Assembly (NCBI GenBank): GCA_021789565.1
Contig: JAJYJL010000011.1
Coordinates: 1 to 23,363, forward strand
Direction: 5' to 3'
Source of the DNA: Acidobacteriota bacterium
GTDB taxonomy: Bacteria; Acidobacteriota; Terriglobia; UBA7540
Length of the DNA: 23,363 nucleotides
Shown here: positions 7,553 through 14,577 of the stretch, one piece after another
How the letters are laid out: every line of letters starts with the position of its first letter
How positions within the stretch are numbered: position 1 is the stretch's first letter
The notes under the pieces: generated by a model
Seen by the model: the letters and a program-made list of their open reading frames with translations, nothing else
The model's database searches: none
What the model was told of the DNA's origin: nothing
Position numbers and translations under genes: made by a program

Positions 7553-7581
7553 TTGACCGGTGCCTGACACCGGGATATATT
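7553..7581 (+). promoter_or_regulatory. Sigma70-type promoter with palindrome in the spacer
   Basis: TTGACC (7553-7558), 17 bases, then TATATT (7576-7581): five of six matches to consensus at each box. The spacer holds the perfect inverted repeat CCGGTG-CCTGA-CACCGG (7557-7573), which overlaps the end of the -35 box. A dimeric regulator binding there would block RNA polymerase. The predicted start is near 7588, about 24 bases before the PilZ ATG. Confidence 0.6.
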
Positions 7582-7611
7582 GCGGGAATCTACAAAATTA
7601 AGGAGAAGTCT

Positions 7612-7911
7612 ATGCCTGCCGTGATGCCAGGTAAGTTACCCCTAGCGGGTCGTGCCCCCAGGGTCACGAAGACCCTGCCCATCACCGTGTGGGACGTTCC
7701 CACGGAAAGCGCCAGAAAATCGGCCGGCGCCGTTCTTGACCTTTCTGATGGCGGCCTCAGAGTAGTGACTGGAAAGGCACTGCACGAGGGACAACTGGTT
7801 TGCGTCCAGCTCAGCGGGACTGGTCTGTGCTTCAAGCGTTGCCGCGTCATCTGGACGCGGCCTTTCCGGAAGTCGCAACTGAGCGAGGCCGGTCTCGCAG
7901 TTCTCCGCTAG
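7612..7911 (+). CDS. PilZ domain protein, c-di-GMP motif incomplete
   Basis: A 99-residue protein that is essentially one PilZ domain. The (D/N)xSxxG motif is DLSDGG (43-48), followed by LRVVTG and GQLVCVQLSG strands and the RVIWTRP strand. The usual RxxxR motif before it is not visible; only RAPR (13-16) is near, with the wrong spacing. Binding of cyclic di-GMP is therefore doubtful. The start is set by AAGGAG 7 bases before the ATG, although the frame remains open upstream. It has its own promoter at 7553-7581 and no co-directional partner downstream. Such small PilZ proteins act as cytosolic effectors of motility, polysaccharide synthesis or secretion; the partner here is unknown. Confidence 0.78.
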   Translation: MPAVMPGKLPLAGRAPRVTKTLPITVWDVPTESARKSAGAVLDLSDGGLRVVTGKALHEGQLVCVQLSGTGLCFKRCRVIWTRPFRKSQLSEAGLAVLR

Positions 7912-8239
7912 ACCGCTGCGTGGCACCATCGCCTGCGCTTGCCCGATAAGATTTCCCCTGGCTGCCCATGGGAGACGCTTCCCTCTCAGCAAGCCGGGCC
8001 AGGCTCCGCCGCCGCTCATCATCGTTACGCAGTGGACCGCGAAACTGAAAGATCGAAGCGGCGCGCCGCCCGGCCCGGATCAGACCACTGCACTCACCAC
8101 GAAATCATACAAAATAGCTTTTAGCCTTCCCTCCAATGGAGTACACTGCCACAACCTGTCTCACACAGCCCTGTCCTTTGGGGAGATATGGGGTTTTCAT
8201 TTCAGCCGCTGGCAACTTGGCTCTGAGCACTGGGGACTG
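7912..8239. other. Intergenic stretch without recognised gene
   Basis: No ORF here has a start, ribosome site and recognisable content. A short open run at about 8010-8130 on the plus strand reads plausibly as protein (VTQWTAKLKDRSG) but has no start codon in context and no match I recognise. It may be gene debris before the MFS fragment. Confidence 0.35.
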
Positions 8240-8428
8240 ATGAGCATTCGAGCGCCGCAAACCACAAGCAGCCAGCCGCCCGCGGCAAAGGCCACGCATG
8301 TCCGATGGGTCGTCATCGGCATGCTCGCAGTCATTTCCGGCACCACCTACATGGACCGCCTCAACCTGGGCATCGCGGCAAAATTCATCCAGGACGAATT
8401 TGCCTTCAATAAAGAATCCATGGGGTAG
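8240..8428 (+). pseudogene. MFS transporter N-terminal fragment, truncated
   Basis: A 62-codon remnant. After a low-complexity lead (MSIRAPQTTSSQPPAAKAT) it reads RWVVIGMLAVISGTTYMDR then LNLGIAAKFIQDEF. This is the first transmembrane helix and the YxDRxNL signature of major facilitator transporters of the anion:cation symporter type, normally about 420-450 residues long. The frame ends at a TAG (8426-8428) exactly where a 103-bp inverted-repeat element begins, and no continuation is found beyond it. A complete transporter cannot be made. The gene was probably lost by insertion plus deletion. Confidence 0.8.
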
Positions 8429-8530
8429 TGACTCATTTTGATTTGGGGCAGGGGCGTCCTCTTCCGTGCAGCGGCGGAAAAACACGGCCAGGATGGCCGT
8501 GCCACAAGAATAGAAACCAAACTGAGTCAC
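8428..8530. mobile_element. Short inverted-repeat element ending the MFS fragment
   Basis: The ends are GTGACTCATTTTG (8428-8440) and CCAAACTGAGTCAC (8517-8530), inverted with 12 of 13 matches. In the middle lies the perfect hairpin CACGGCCA-GGA-TGGCCGTG (8483-8501). At 103 bp with no ORF it resembles a MITE or REP-type element. Its first bases form the stop codon of the truncated MFS gene. Confidence 0.6.
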
Positions 8531-8570
8531 CGCCGGCCGGGGCGCGGCTGGGGAATGCGGGTCGCCGCGT

Positions 8571-9113
8571 TCAATGGATCCACGCGGAGCTGATCACCAC
8601 CAGCAGCCCGGCAAGCGCCAGCACGGAACCCATCCCCCAGAACAGTTTTTTGCGGGTGATCAGTGTGATGGAGGTTATCACCAGCGCCGCCTCCAGCAGA
8701 ACCTCGCCCAGATCGAAACGGACGCCCTTGGTCTCATGGAGTGCAGCATCGGCTTCAAAATTCTCCGCGCGCTTCCGTGTCTCTGCCAGACTCTTCTCAT
8801 AGCGCTGGACGTTCGCCCTGTATTTTTGTTCGAGCGCTGCGGCCTGGGCAGGGTTCTTGATGACCATGATGGAATACAGATCGATGAAGAGCTGGTTGTT
8901 ATGGCGGCGGATGTTCCGGGCCTGATATTCGGCCCAGGTATCCGTGGCTTTGGTCTGGTCCAGCAGAGTGCGAGTGTGCGCCCGGTGGCCCAGTACGGAA
9001 ATAGCGGCCACCAACACGGCCATCACCGACATGGTGAATGTGGCCAGTACCAGTCCTGATTCTTCGCGGGCCTTTTCGGCGTGTTCGTGCATTTCGTGGA
9101 TCGACTCAGCCAT
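8571..9113 (-). CDS. DUF4337 family membrane protein
   Basis: A 180-residue inner-membrane protein. The N-terminal stretch is His/Glu-rich (MAESIHEMHEHAEKA). One transmembrane helix follows at about 20-42, then the characteristic GHRAHTRTLLDQTKATDTW and YQARNIRRH, a long charged coiled-coil-like helix (about 85-125), and two C-terminal hydrophobic helices (about 135-152 and 158-178). This matches DUF4337 in order and length; the molecular function is unknown. The ATG at 9113 is followed by a convincing family N-terminus. It is divergent from the cNMP/DUF1003 gene 215 bp away. It lies beside the MFS remnant, but the two are convergent and need not be related. Confidence 0.82.
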   Translation of the reverse strand: MAESIHEMHEHAEKAREESGLVLATFTMSVMAVLVAAISVLGHRAHTRTLLDQTKATDTWAEYQARNIRRHNNQLFIDLYSIMVIKNPAQAAALEQKYRANVQRYEKSLAETRKRAENFEADAALHETKGVRFDLGEVLLEAALVITSITLITRKKLFWGMGSVLALAGLLVVISSAWIH

Positions 9114-9327
9114 GGCAGCGGGCTTCGCTTAAGGAATCCTTCCGGACCCCGATTCTTGTGGTGAAACGGTCTTAAGATACACCAGGGGAAATGGCATGGC
9201 AACTTTTGCAGCAGCAACGGGCCGCAGATTATCCCTTTTCCCCGGGCCGTGCCGCGGTTAAAATTCATCTGCAATAAAGTCGTAATGCCAATCCAAATAT
9301 CCTGATTCCAATGGGGCGAGGTGACGT
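9114..9327. promoter_or_regulatory. Divergent intergenic region, DUF4337 / cNMP-DUF1003
   Basis: This 214-bp region between two divergent membrane-protein genes must hold their promoters. No strong -35/-10 pair stands out. A ribosome-site-like GGGGCGAGG is present 7 bases before the plus-strand start at 9328. Confidence 0.4.
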
Positions 9328-10194
9328 ATGGCAACCAATCCGGAAACGCTGAAGCATGTGCCGCTTTTTGCGCTGCTGGACGACGAGGAAGCGGCGGTGC
9401 TGGCCGGCCAGGTGGAGGAAAAGAAATTCGCTCCCCGGCAACGCATCTTCAAGGTGGGCGAGCCGAGTGGACCTGCTTATGTGGTGGTCTCCGGGCGCGT
9501 GCGGCTGACTATCGTGGACGAAGACAACCAGGAAGTGGTGGTGGACGAGCCAACCCACGGCGAATTTTTCGGCTTCGCCTCCATGCTGGAGCAGACTCCC
9601 CACCAGACCAGCGCCATGGCCGTGGAGGAGGTGGAGTGCCTGGAGGTAACGCGGGAAGACATCTCGGTCCTTCTGCAGCGCAAGCCGCTGGCCGGCATGG
9701 ATATGCTGGCCGTGCTGGGCCGCCAGTTCCACTCCACCCAGCAACTGGTACGGAAGCGTGCCACCCGCAGCGCGGACGAGATTTTTGAAAAGCAGGCCAC
9801 CTTCGGAGAGCGCATCGCCGACAACGTGGCGCAGTTCGGCGGTTCCTGGACGTTTATTATTGCCGTTGGCATCTTCCTCGCATGCTACACCGCCATCAAC
9901 GTATATCTGGGCACAAAAGCCTGGGACCCTTACCCGTTCATCCTGCTCAACCTTTTCCTCTCCATGATGGCGGCCATCCAGGCGCCCGTTATCATGATGA
10001 GCCAGAACCGCCAGGACGCCAAAGACCGGCTGCGTGGCGAACTGGATTTTGACGTCAACCGGCGCTCCGAAGCGCAGATCCAGGGGCTCGCCCGCAAGCT
10101 GAACCTGCTGGGGGAACAGATGGGAGACGTGGAGGAAATGCTGCGCGACGCGATGGAGCGAATCGGAAATTCTCCCCACAACTCAGCATCCTGA
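9328..10194 (+). CDS. Cyclic-nucleotide-binding domain fused to DUF1003 membrane domain
   Basis: A 288-residue two-domain protein. Residues about 8-120 form a Crp/Fnr-type cNMP-binding beta-roll (FALLDDEEAAVLA, GPAYVVVSGRVRL, EFFGFASML). No helix-turn-helix follows, so it is not a transcription factor. Residues about 152-270 are DUF1003: FGERIADNVAQFGGSW, two transmembrane helices (about 171-192 and 203-226), the hallmark NLFLSMMAAIQAPVIMMSQNRQ, then a charged cytosolic tail. The fusion is a known architecture that probably lets a nucleotide or another small ligand control a membrane module of unknown activity. It is monocistronic and divergent from DUF4337. Confidence 0.9.
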   Translation: MATNPETLKHVPLFALLDDEEAAVLAGQVEEKKFAPRQRIFKVGEPSGPAYVVVSGRVRLTIVDEDNQEVVVDEPTHGEFFGFASMLEQTPHQTSAMAVEEVECLEVTREDISVLLQRKPLAGMDMLAVLGRQFHSTQQLVRKRATRSADEIFEKQATFGERIADNVAQFGGSWTFIIAVGIFLACYTAINVYLGTKAWDPYPFILLNLFLSMMAAIQAPVIMMSQNRQDAKDRLRGELDFDVNRRSEAQIQGLARKLNLLGEQMGDVEEMLRDAMERIGNSPHNSAS

Positions 10195-10313
10195 CCGGCG
10201 GCCGCTGCAGCTTATAGAACCGTGGTTTTCGCTGAGGCTGTTTTCTTCGGCATGGAACGGTAGACGTTTATAATTCATGGGTTCCTTTGCCTGGCATCCG
10301 TTAAAGAGAAGAA

Positions 10314-10604
10314 ATGGTCAGGAGAACTTTCGTGAAAACGGTGGCGGGCACGCTGGCCGCGCCGGCCGTTGCCCCGCTGTCGGCAGAGGTAAAGCCTGAC
10401 GCCCCCGGCGGCGAGGGCGCAAAGAGACGCCCACCCAGCGTGATCGTCATGATTTGTGACGATCTGGGTTCGGGCGATCTGCATTGCTACGGGTCGTCGC
10501 TGAAAACCTCGAACCTCAACCGGTTGGCGGCGGAAGAGGTTGCAGACCCACCTAATTCAGCTAAAGATACCATTGCTTCCAGCAAAGAGCACCGCGAAGC
10601 GTAG
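10314..10604 (+). pseudogene. Sulfatase N-terminal fragment with Tat signal
   Basis: A 96-codon ORF. The first 75 residues are the start of a sulfatase: the Tat-like signal VRRTFVKTVAGTL, then PSVIVMICDDLG (the metal-binding Asp49-Asp50 pair) and YGSSLKTSNLNRLAAEE. The similarity stops at about 10538, before the Cys-x-Pro-Ser-Arg formylglycine site, and the remaining 21 codons look unrelated. Intact sulfatases have 450-600 residues, so this is a truncated remnant. The intact sulfatase at 21982 is a different type (Ser-Glu instead of Asp-Asp), so this is not simply its duplicate. Confidence 0.8.
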
Positions 10605-10929
10605 TGTGTAGGCGGAGCAGGTCACAGGCGCAAATCAAAGATGAAAGGACGTGTTGCAACGATTGGTAGACCGGTCAGCCGGTCCTATATTAACTGACAA
10701 TTACGTTGTTTATTTTGTGTATCTTGGCTCAAACAGCCGGCGCATGACTTGCGCCGCCTTAAGAACCCTATTGCGCCCGGTATCACATTGGGCGGATAAT
10801 GGGTTGCGAACGAAAATGTAACGTGGCGCCTGTGGAGCGGATAAGGACTCTGGCTTAAGAGGGGACGGGGTGCCTGCGCGTCTGCGACCTTTCGTCTCCC
10901 TGAATCTACGGTTTCAACCGGAGGAAACG
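10605..10929. other. Intergenic region upstream of the ECF sigma gene
   Basis: No gene is seen in these 325 bp. The region holds the promoter candidate listed at 10663-10691, an AT-rich run (10685-10730) and a weak hairpin GGCGC-ATGACTT-GCGCC (10739-10755). The abrupt end of the sulfatase fragment just upstream suggests that a deletion or insertion boundary lies near 10540. Confidence 0.45.
10663..10691 (+). promoter_or_regulatory. Promoter candidate with palindrome in the spacer
   Basis: TTGGTA (10663-10668), 17 bases, TATATT (10686-10691). The spacer is nearly filled by GACCGG-TCAG-CCGGTC (10669-10684), a perfect 6-bp inverted repeat. The layout resembles the PilZ promoter at 7553-7581: GATTG start, 17-base spacer, CCGG-containing palindrome, identical TATATT. 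If active it would give a leader of about 230 bases before the sigma factor gene. Confidence 0.4.
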
Positions 10930-11571
10930 ATGGTGATTCTTGAAACCACGCCGAACGCGAACCCTCTCTCTCCGGCAGGCGACCTGCTGGCCGCGGCAAA
11001 AGCTGGTGACCAGGAAGCCTTCCAGGAACTGGCACGGCGGGCCGCGCCCATCATCTTCCGCCGCGCGCTCAAGATCACCTCGAACCATCACGACGCCGAA
11101 GACGTGCTTCAGGAAACGCTACTGAAAGGCTTTACTCACCTCTCCCAGTTCCGGGGTGACTCTCAATTGTCCACCTGGTTGGTGCGCATTGGCCTCAATG
11201 AGTCCATCATGGTGCTTCGGAAGCGCCGCCGCGACGTTCCGCTGGAACCTGAAGCGGGGCTTTCAGGAAAAGTTGAAGATTCGCCTGTGGCCTACCAATC
11301 TGAAAAGGCACAGGCCGACTCCGGCATCGTCCGCACAGAAGCTGGAGGCTTGCTGCACAAGGCGTTGCGTCGGCTGCCGGCACGGGCCCGGCAGGTGCTC
11401 CACTTGAGGTATCTTGAAGGCTATTCCATCGAAGAAACGGCCAAACGGCTGGACTTGAGCCGGGGCTCAGTGAAGGCCTATGCATGCCGCGCGCGTGCAA
11501 GGCTGCGCAAAGAGCTGCGCAGGCTGCTGATGCCGCGGCGCAAAGCACCCCAAGGCGCTGCCCCACGATAA
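10930..11571 (+). CDS. RNA polymerase sigma factor, ECF type
   Basis: A 213-residue sigma-70 family factor with only regions 2 and 4. Region 2 spans about 27-100, with the core-binding DAEDVLQETLLKGF and the -10-recognition part FRGDSQLSTWLVRIGLN. Region 4 spans about 143-200, with LPARARQVLHLRYLEGYS and the helix-turn-helix SIEETAKRLDLSRGSVKA. The start is the ATG at 10930, preceded by CCGGAGG; the frame stays open upstream, giving a possible GTG at 10870. No anti-sigma gene is adjacent, which is unusual for classical ECF factors. The factor may be controlled transcriptionally or by a remote partner. The linker between regions (105-140) is long and acidic, and the C-terminal tail is basic. 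Confidence 0.93.
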   Translation: MVILETTPNANPLSPAGDLLAAAKAGDQEAFQELARRAAPIIFRRALKITSNHHDAEDVLQETLLKGFTHLSQFRGDSQLSTWLVRIGLNESIMVLRKRRRDVPLEPEAGLSGKVEDSPVAYQSEKAQADSGIVRTEAGGLLHKALRRLPARARQVLHLRYLEGYSIEETAKRLDLSRGSVKAYACRARARLRKELRRLLMPRRKAPQGAAPR

Positions 11572-12065
11572 ATCTCATGCTGCTCAAAGCGCCAAAGTCC
11601 TTCTGGCATGGTGAGGCGCACAGGCTTAACTGACGGAGGACTTGAGGGGGCACTGGAGCCGCGACCACTTCCCGCTGGTGCACTTTTTGCAAAGTTTTGC
11701 ACTTTTCGTACATCCTTCAGCACCCCTGGTGAGTCTAAGATTAGGCAGGGGCGAATTTAGCTTTATGAATGTGGTCCTCGTTTGAGGAAAGCGTCGTGGT
11801 CAAGAACGGGTCCAATACTCAACAACGGTTTACTCCTCCTTCTCGAATTCTTCCCCGAATGAGAGTGCGGCAGAGCATCCTTCCGTTGTGGCGCAATGCA
11901 GCCTCTGGCCATTTCATGGCATTCTGCTGACGATTGAAGAAACTATCCCAGGACGGGTAAGGTTTCCTGGGAAGAACAAGAACCCTGTCACCACCACCTG
12001 TCAGGAGTTGCGGGGCTCCTGCAGAGCTACAATCGTTTCCACAATCAGCCGGAAAGGGGTTGGAC
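11572..12065. other. 494-bp intergenic region, sigma factor to receiver gene
   Basis: No convincing gene is found. Two signals stand out: the sigma54-like box at 11676-11691, and a perfect inverted repeat TCCCAGGA (11946-11953) / TCCTGGGA (11965-11972) with an 11-base loop in the probable leader of the receiver gene. Confidence 0.45.
11676..11691 (+). promoter_or_regulatory. Possible sigma54 (RpoN) promoter
   Basis: TGGTGCACTTTTTGCA fits the -24/-12 consensus TGGCACR-N4-TTGCW except at two positions, with GG and GC correctly spaced. The downstream gene starts 375 bases away, which is far, and one such match can arise by chance. Confidence 0.25.
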
Positions 12066-12500
12066 ATGAAGGGGATCAAATCGCAAAAAAGAATTTCCGG
12101 AGGGGGTCGACGGTCACCCCGATCCAGGATCAGGATTCTGCTGGTCGACGAAAACACCTGGGATTTAGACCACTATCGCCGCATCCTGCACGACTGTGGA
12201 TTTGAGGTCAAGTCTTGTGCGAATTTTGAGGAGGCAACACGCCTTCTTGAAGCGGCCAATTTCGACTGCATCGTGGCCAGCCAGGGCGGCCCCGGATTCA
12301 AGGGTCGCACAGTCCTGGAGCATTCGGTAGCGCGAGACCGTTACCGCCCGGTCGTCATCATCTGCCGTCACCATGATGTTGCATGCTACCTGGAAGCGAT
12401 GCAGTTGGGAGCGGTTGATTATCTTGAAAAGCCGCTCTCCGCTCCTGAAATCATACGCGCCGTCACAACCCACATCCAACCCCACCACGCTGCGGCGTGA
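12066..12500 (+). CDS. Degenerate response-regulator receiver protein
   Basis: A 144-residue protein with a basic N-terminal tail (1-23) and one CheY-like receiver domain (24-136). The acidic pair after strand 1 is present (ILLVDEN, Asp28-Glu29), and so is the conserved lysine (YLEKPL, Lys122). The phosphoacceptor position after strand 3 is Ser72 (FDCIVASQGGPGFKG), where Asp is expected. The switch Thr/Ser after strand 4 is Cys100 (VVIICRHHD). It is therefore unlikely to be phosphorylated in the normal way and may be a constitutive or ligand-regulated adaptor. No kinase or output domain is attached or adjacent. The start at 12066 follows a GGAAAGGGG purine run; a TTG at 12060 is possible. Confidence 0.85.
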   Translation: MKGIKSQKRISGGGRRSPRSRIRILLVDENTWDLDHYRRILHDCGFEVKSCANFEEATRLLEAANFDCIVASQGGPGFKGRTVLEHSVARDRYRPVVIICRHHDVACYLEAMQLGAVDYLEKPLSAPEIIRAVTTHIQPHHAAA

Positions 12501-12519
12501 AAGCGGCTTGAAAGCGGTA

Positions 12520-12545
12520 ATCCAGAAACCCCCATGAGGGGCTTG
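12520..12545 (-). terminator. Weak terminator candidate after the PIG-L gene
   Basis: On the minus strand, CCCC-TCAT-GGGG is followed by GTTTCT, about 55 bases after the PIG-L stop. The stem is only 4-6 bp and the T run is short. It lies between convergent genes, where a terminator is expected. Confidence 0.25.
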
Positions 12546-12597
12546 AATGGCGCCTGGGCCACTCATCCGGGTAACACCTGTCGGCCCTCCTGTTCAC

Positions 12598-13986
12598 CTA
12601 CTTTCGCAGCGTCGCCCGCGGCCCGCTTGGAACGTCGCTCACACGCAAGGTGACGGAACCGGCCGGGTTTCCGCCGGATTCAATCTTAAACGTAATCTCC
12701 TGCCATTCCGCCCGCTTGCCCTCGGGAGCCGTCAGAATGACCCGGATGGGATATTGATTGTGCGCCGCAACCGGGTAGACAGCCGATCCGGACTCTTCCT
12801 TCCAACCCGATGGGATGTCCGCCGTCAGGCTGACTTTCTGTGCAGAATCCGTATCATTGCGGATGATCACAGGAACGCTGACTTCCATGCCCGGCCCCAC
12901 GCCCGCTTCCGGCGGATAGAGCGTCGCCAGATGCTCCAGGCCGTGCGCCTTCCAGAACTGCTGGTAGAAGAGATAGGGGCCGCCCAGCTCAACCGACACA
13001 CCTTCGTGCTGCTGCGGATGATAGCCGGCTGAAGCGTGGTACGGAATGGGTCCGGGAGTAATGCCTTCAAAAATGTCACCTGTCCGCGATCCGCCGACGA
13101 GTGATTTACCCAGGATGAACTGGACCGGGTGCTTAAAGTGGTTCACCATGCTCTTGTAAACCGCTTCCCTGCCCTCGGGTCCCGCGTTCTCCTGCGTCTG
13201 GTGATAGCTCAGTTCCGTAGCGCCCAGTTCGTAGTAGGGAACGTGCTTCGAGGGCGAAACCGTCATCGAGGAGTAAACCGGTCCCTGCCCTGCTATCCAG
13301 GAGTGGTGGGTGGCGTTGGTGAAGAAATAAATCTTCTTGGGCTGCCAGGGCCGCAAACCCTCTGTGAGATTGCCAATCAGCTTGTAGTTATAAGGGGCTG
13401 CGACCTGCTCTGGGAAAACCACCGGGTTGCCTGCCAGGTCAAAAGCCTCATTGGCAATCACGGAAGAAGCCTGGTGGTCGCCGTGGTTCTCGCCGTCGGC
13501 GTAGTCGGGCAGCCACGTAATCATCACCTCGGGCCGGGTGAGACGAACGTATCGGACGGCCCGCTCGAGCGCCCTGCCGTGGTTCCACGTTTCAAGCGAA
13601 ATCAGAGGGCTCTGGCTGGCCGTGTCCTCGCCGTCCAGGAACCAGACGTTCATAATCCCCAGTGATTCCAGCGCGCGCCGCACTTCAATCTCCCGCACCG
13701 CGCAAAGAGACGCCGCCTGTTCATATCCAACCGTGTTGCCGCCGGCGTTGCCGCAGGTACCAAAGGTGACGGCAATCCGCTTGTGCCCGTCAAACGCCTC
13801 GCGCGCCAGATAACTTGCAATCAGGCTCTCGTCGTCCGGGTGCGCCACCATCACCAGGATGTCGGCTTTGTAACGGGCGTCGGGGCCAGGGCTCGGCGGC
13901 GCCTGCGGCAACTGCCCAAAGCCCGCGCTGCTCAGCAGAAAAACACACGAAAGCAAATATCCAAATTTCTTCCCGAGTATTTTCAC
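12598..13986 (-). CDS. Secreted PIG-L family deacetylase with NEW3-like domain
   Basis: A 462-residue secreted enzyme. The signal peptide is residues 1-24 (KKFGYLLSCVFLLSSAGFGQ). The PIG-L domain follows: zinc/catalytic motif AHPDDE (48-53, His49, Asp51, Asp52) and the second zinc site HGDH (168-171). PIG-L/LmbE enzymes remove acetyl groups from N-acetylglucosamine-type substrates such as GlcNAc-PI or mycothiol and bacillithiol precursors. Here the secreted form and the extra C-terminus suggest an extracellular glycan or glycoconjugate. Residues about 365-455 resemble an Ig-like NEW3/alpha-galactosidase-associated domain (VPVIIRNDTDSAQKVSL). The start is GTG at 13986 with AAAGGGGGAC upstream. 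It is convergent with the receiver gene and not in an evident operon. Confidence 0.9.
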   Translation of the reverse strand: MKILGKKFGYLLSCVFLLSSAGFGQLPQAPPSPGPDARYKADILVMVAHPDDESLIASYLAREAFDGHKRIAVTFGTCGNAGGNTVGYEQAASLCAVREIEVRRALESLGIMNVWFLDGEDTASQSPLISLETWNHGRALERAVRYVRLTRPEVMITWLPDYADGENHGDHQASSVIANEAFDLAGNPVVFPEQVAAPYNYKLIGNLTEGLRPWQPKKIYFFTNATHHSWIAGQGPVYSSMTVSPSKHVPYYELGATELSYHQTQENAGPEGREAVYKSMVNHFKHPVQFILGKSLVGGSRTGDIFEGITPGPIPYHASAGYHPQQHEGVSVELGGPYLFYQQFWKAHGLEHLATLYPPEAGVGPGMEVSVPVIIRNDTDSAQKVSLTADIPSGWKEESGSAVYPVAAHNQYPIRVILTAPEGKRAEWQEITFKIESGGNPAGSVTLRVSDVPSGPRATLRK

Positions 13987-14216
13987 GGCTTGAAATGTCC
14001 CCCTTTCAGGTATCTCTGAAACACTTGTTGATTGGCTGAGCAGGCATCATACACCGGACACGCCATTGGGGGGCGACAAAAATGTGAAAAATGAGCAAAA
14101 TCGCACACGGAGCGGGGCCTTCGAGATGGCGGCCTCGTCGCTGGGCATCATCTGCTCTCAATTCGCACAGATCGCAAAGGACACCATTTAACATGCGCCA
14201 CCGGCGCTTTACGAGA
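13987..14216. other. Region upstream of the PIG-L gene
   Basis: This non-coding DNA should contain the minus-strand PIG-L promoter. I cannot identify a clear -35/-10 pair. Its right edge is the start of the next GTCATTCC element. Confidence 0.35.
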
Positions 14217-14330
14217 CGTCATTCCGGTCCCGCAGAGCGGGAGAAGAATCTGCTTTTCGCCGTCGATGGCCCATTATGCAAGAAAGACCAAAGCAGATTC
14301 CTCGTCGCCCGTCGGCTCCTCGGAATGACG
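14217..14330. repeat. GTCATTCC-type inverted-repeat element, copy 2
   Basis: It is bounded by perfect inverted ends CGTCATTCCG (14217-14226) and CGGAATGACG (14321-14330). Inside, AGAATCTGCTTT faces AAAGCAGATTC (14288-14300). It is closely similar to copy 3 at 16225-16346, including the shared middle (GGCCCAT, GCAAGAAAG). It abuts the left 233-bp direct repeat directly, sharing its last base. Confidence 0.75.
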
Positions 14331-14562
14331 GCGGGTGGCGCAGACATTGACTTTTAATGTCTGCGGTCGGCGAAGCTGAGTAGGGTTAGAATGGCGTTGT
14401 CGCGACCGCAGCGTTATTACGGCAGGTGGCCGCAGTGGGGCTGTCGTTCTCTTATCTAGCGGACGCCTCGATCGTCGCAATGGGTCAACTGAAATGAGAA
14501 AAGCAAGAGCCTCTCGCTCCGCGAGATCGCAGACACTACAAAGCGAGCATCTGCCACCCGCC
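14330..14562 (+). repeat. Long direct repeat, left copy (about 233 bp)
   Basis: It matches 15635-15868 at a constant offset of 1305 bases with about five mismatches and one 2-base indel near the end. Its opening part contains the inverted run CAGACATTGACTTTTAATGTCTG. A plus-strand reading frame (from an ATG at 14494) runs out of it into the following gene, but the real gene start lies just beyond the repeat. Confidence 0.9.
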
Positions 14563-14577
14563 AATGAGCGGCAGAAA

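Noticed and set aside
11207..11723. Minus-strand open frame of 168 codons opposite the sigma factor gene
   Set aside because: It is antisense to region 4 of a clear ECF sigma factor and has no recognisable domain. Cys/Ala-rich translation is typical of shadow frames.
14494..14577. Earlier ATG at 14494 for the secreted orphan protein
   Set aside because: It lies inside the direct repeat, lacks a ribosome site, and would put 28 charged residues before an obvious signal peptide.
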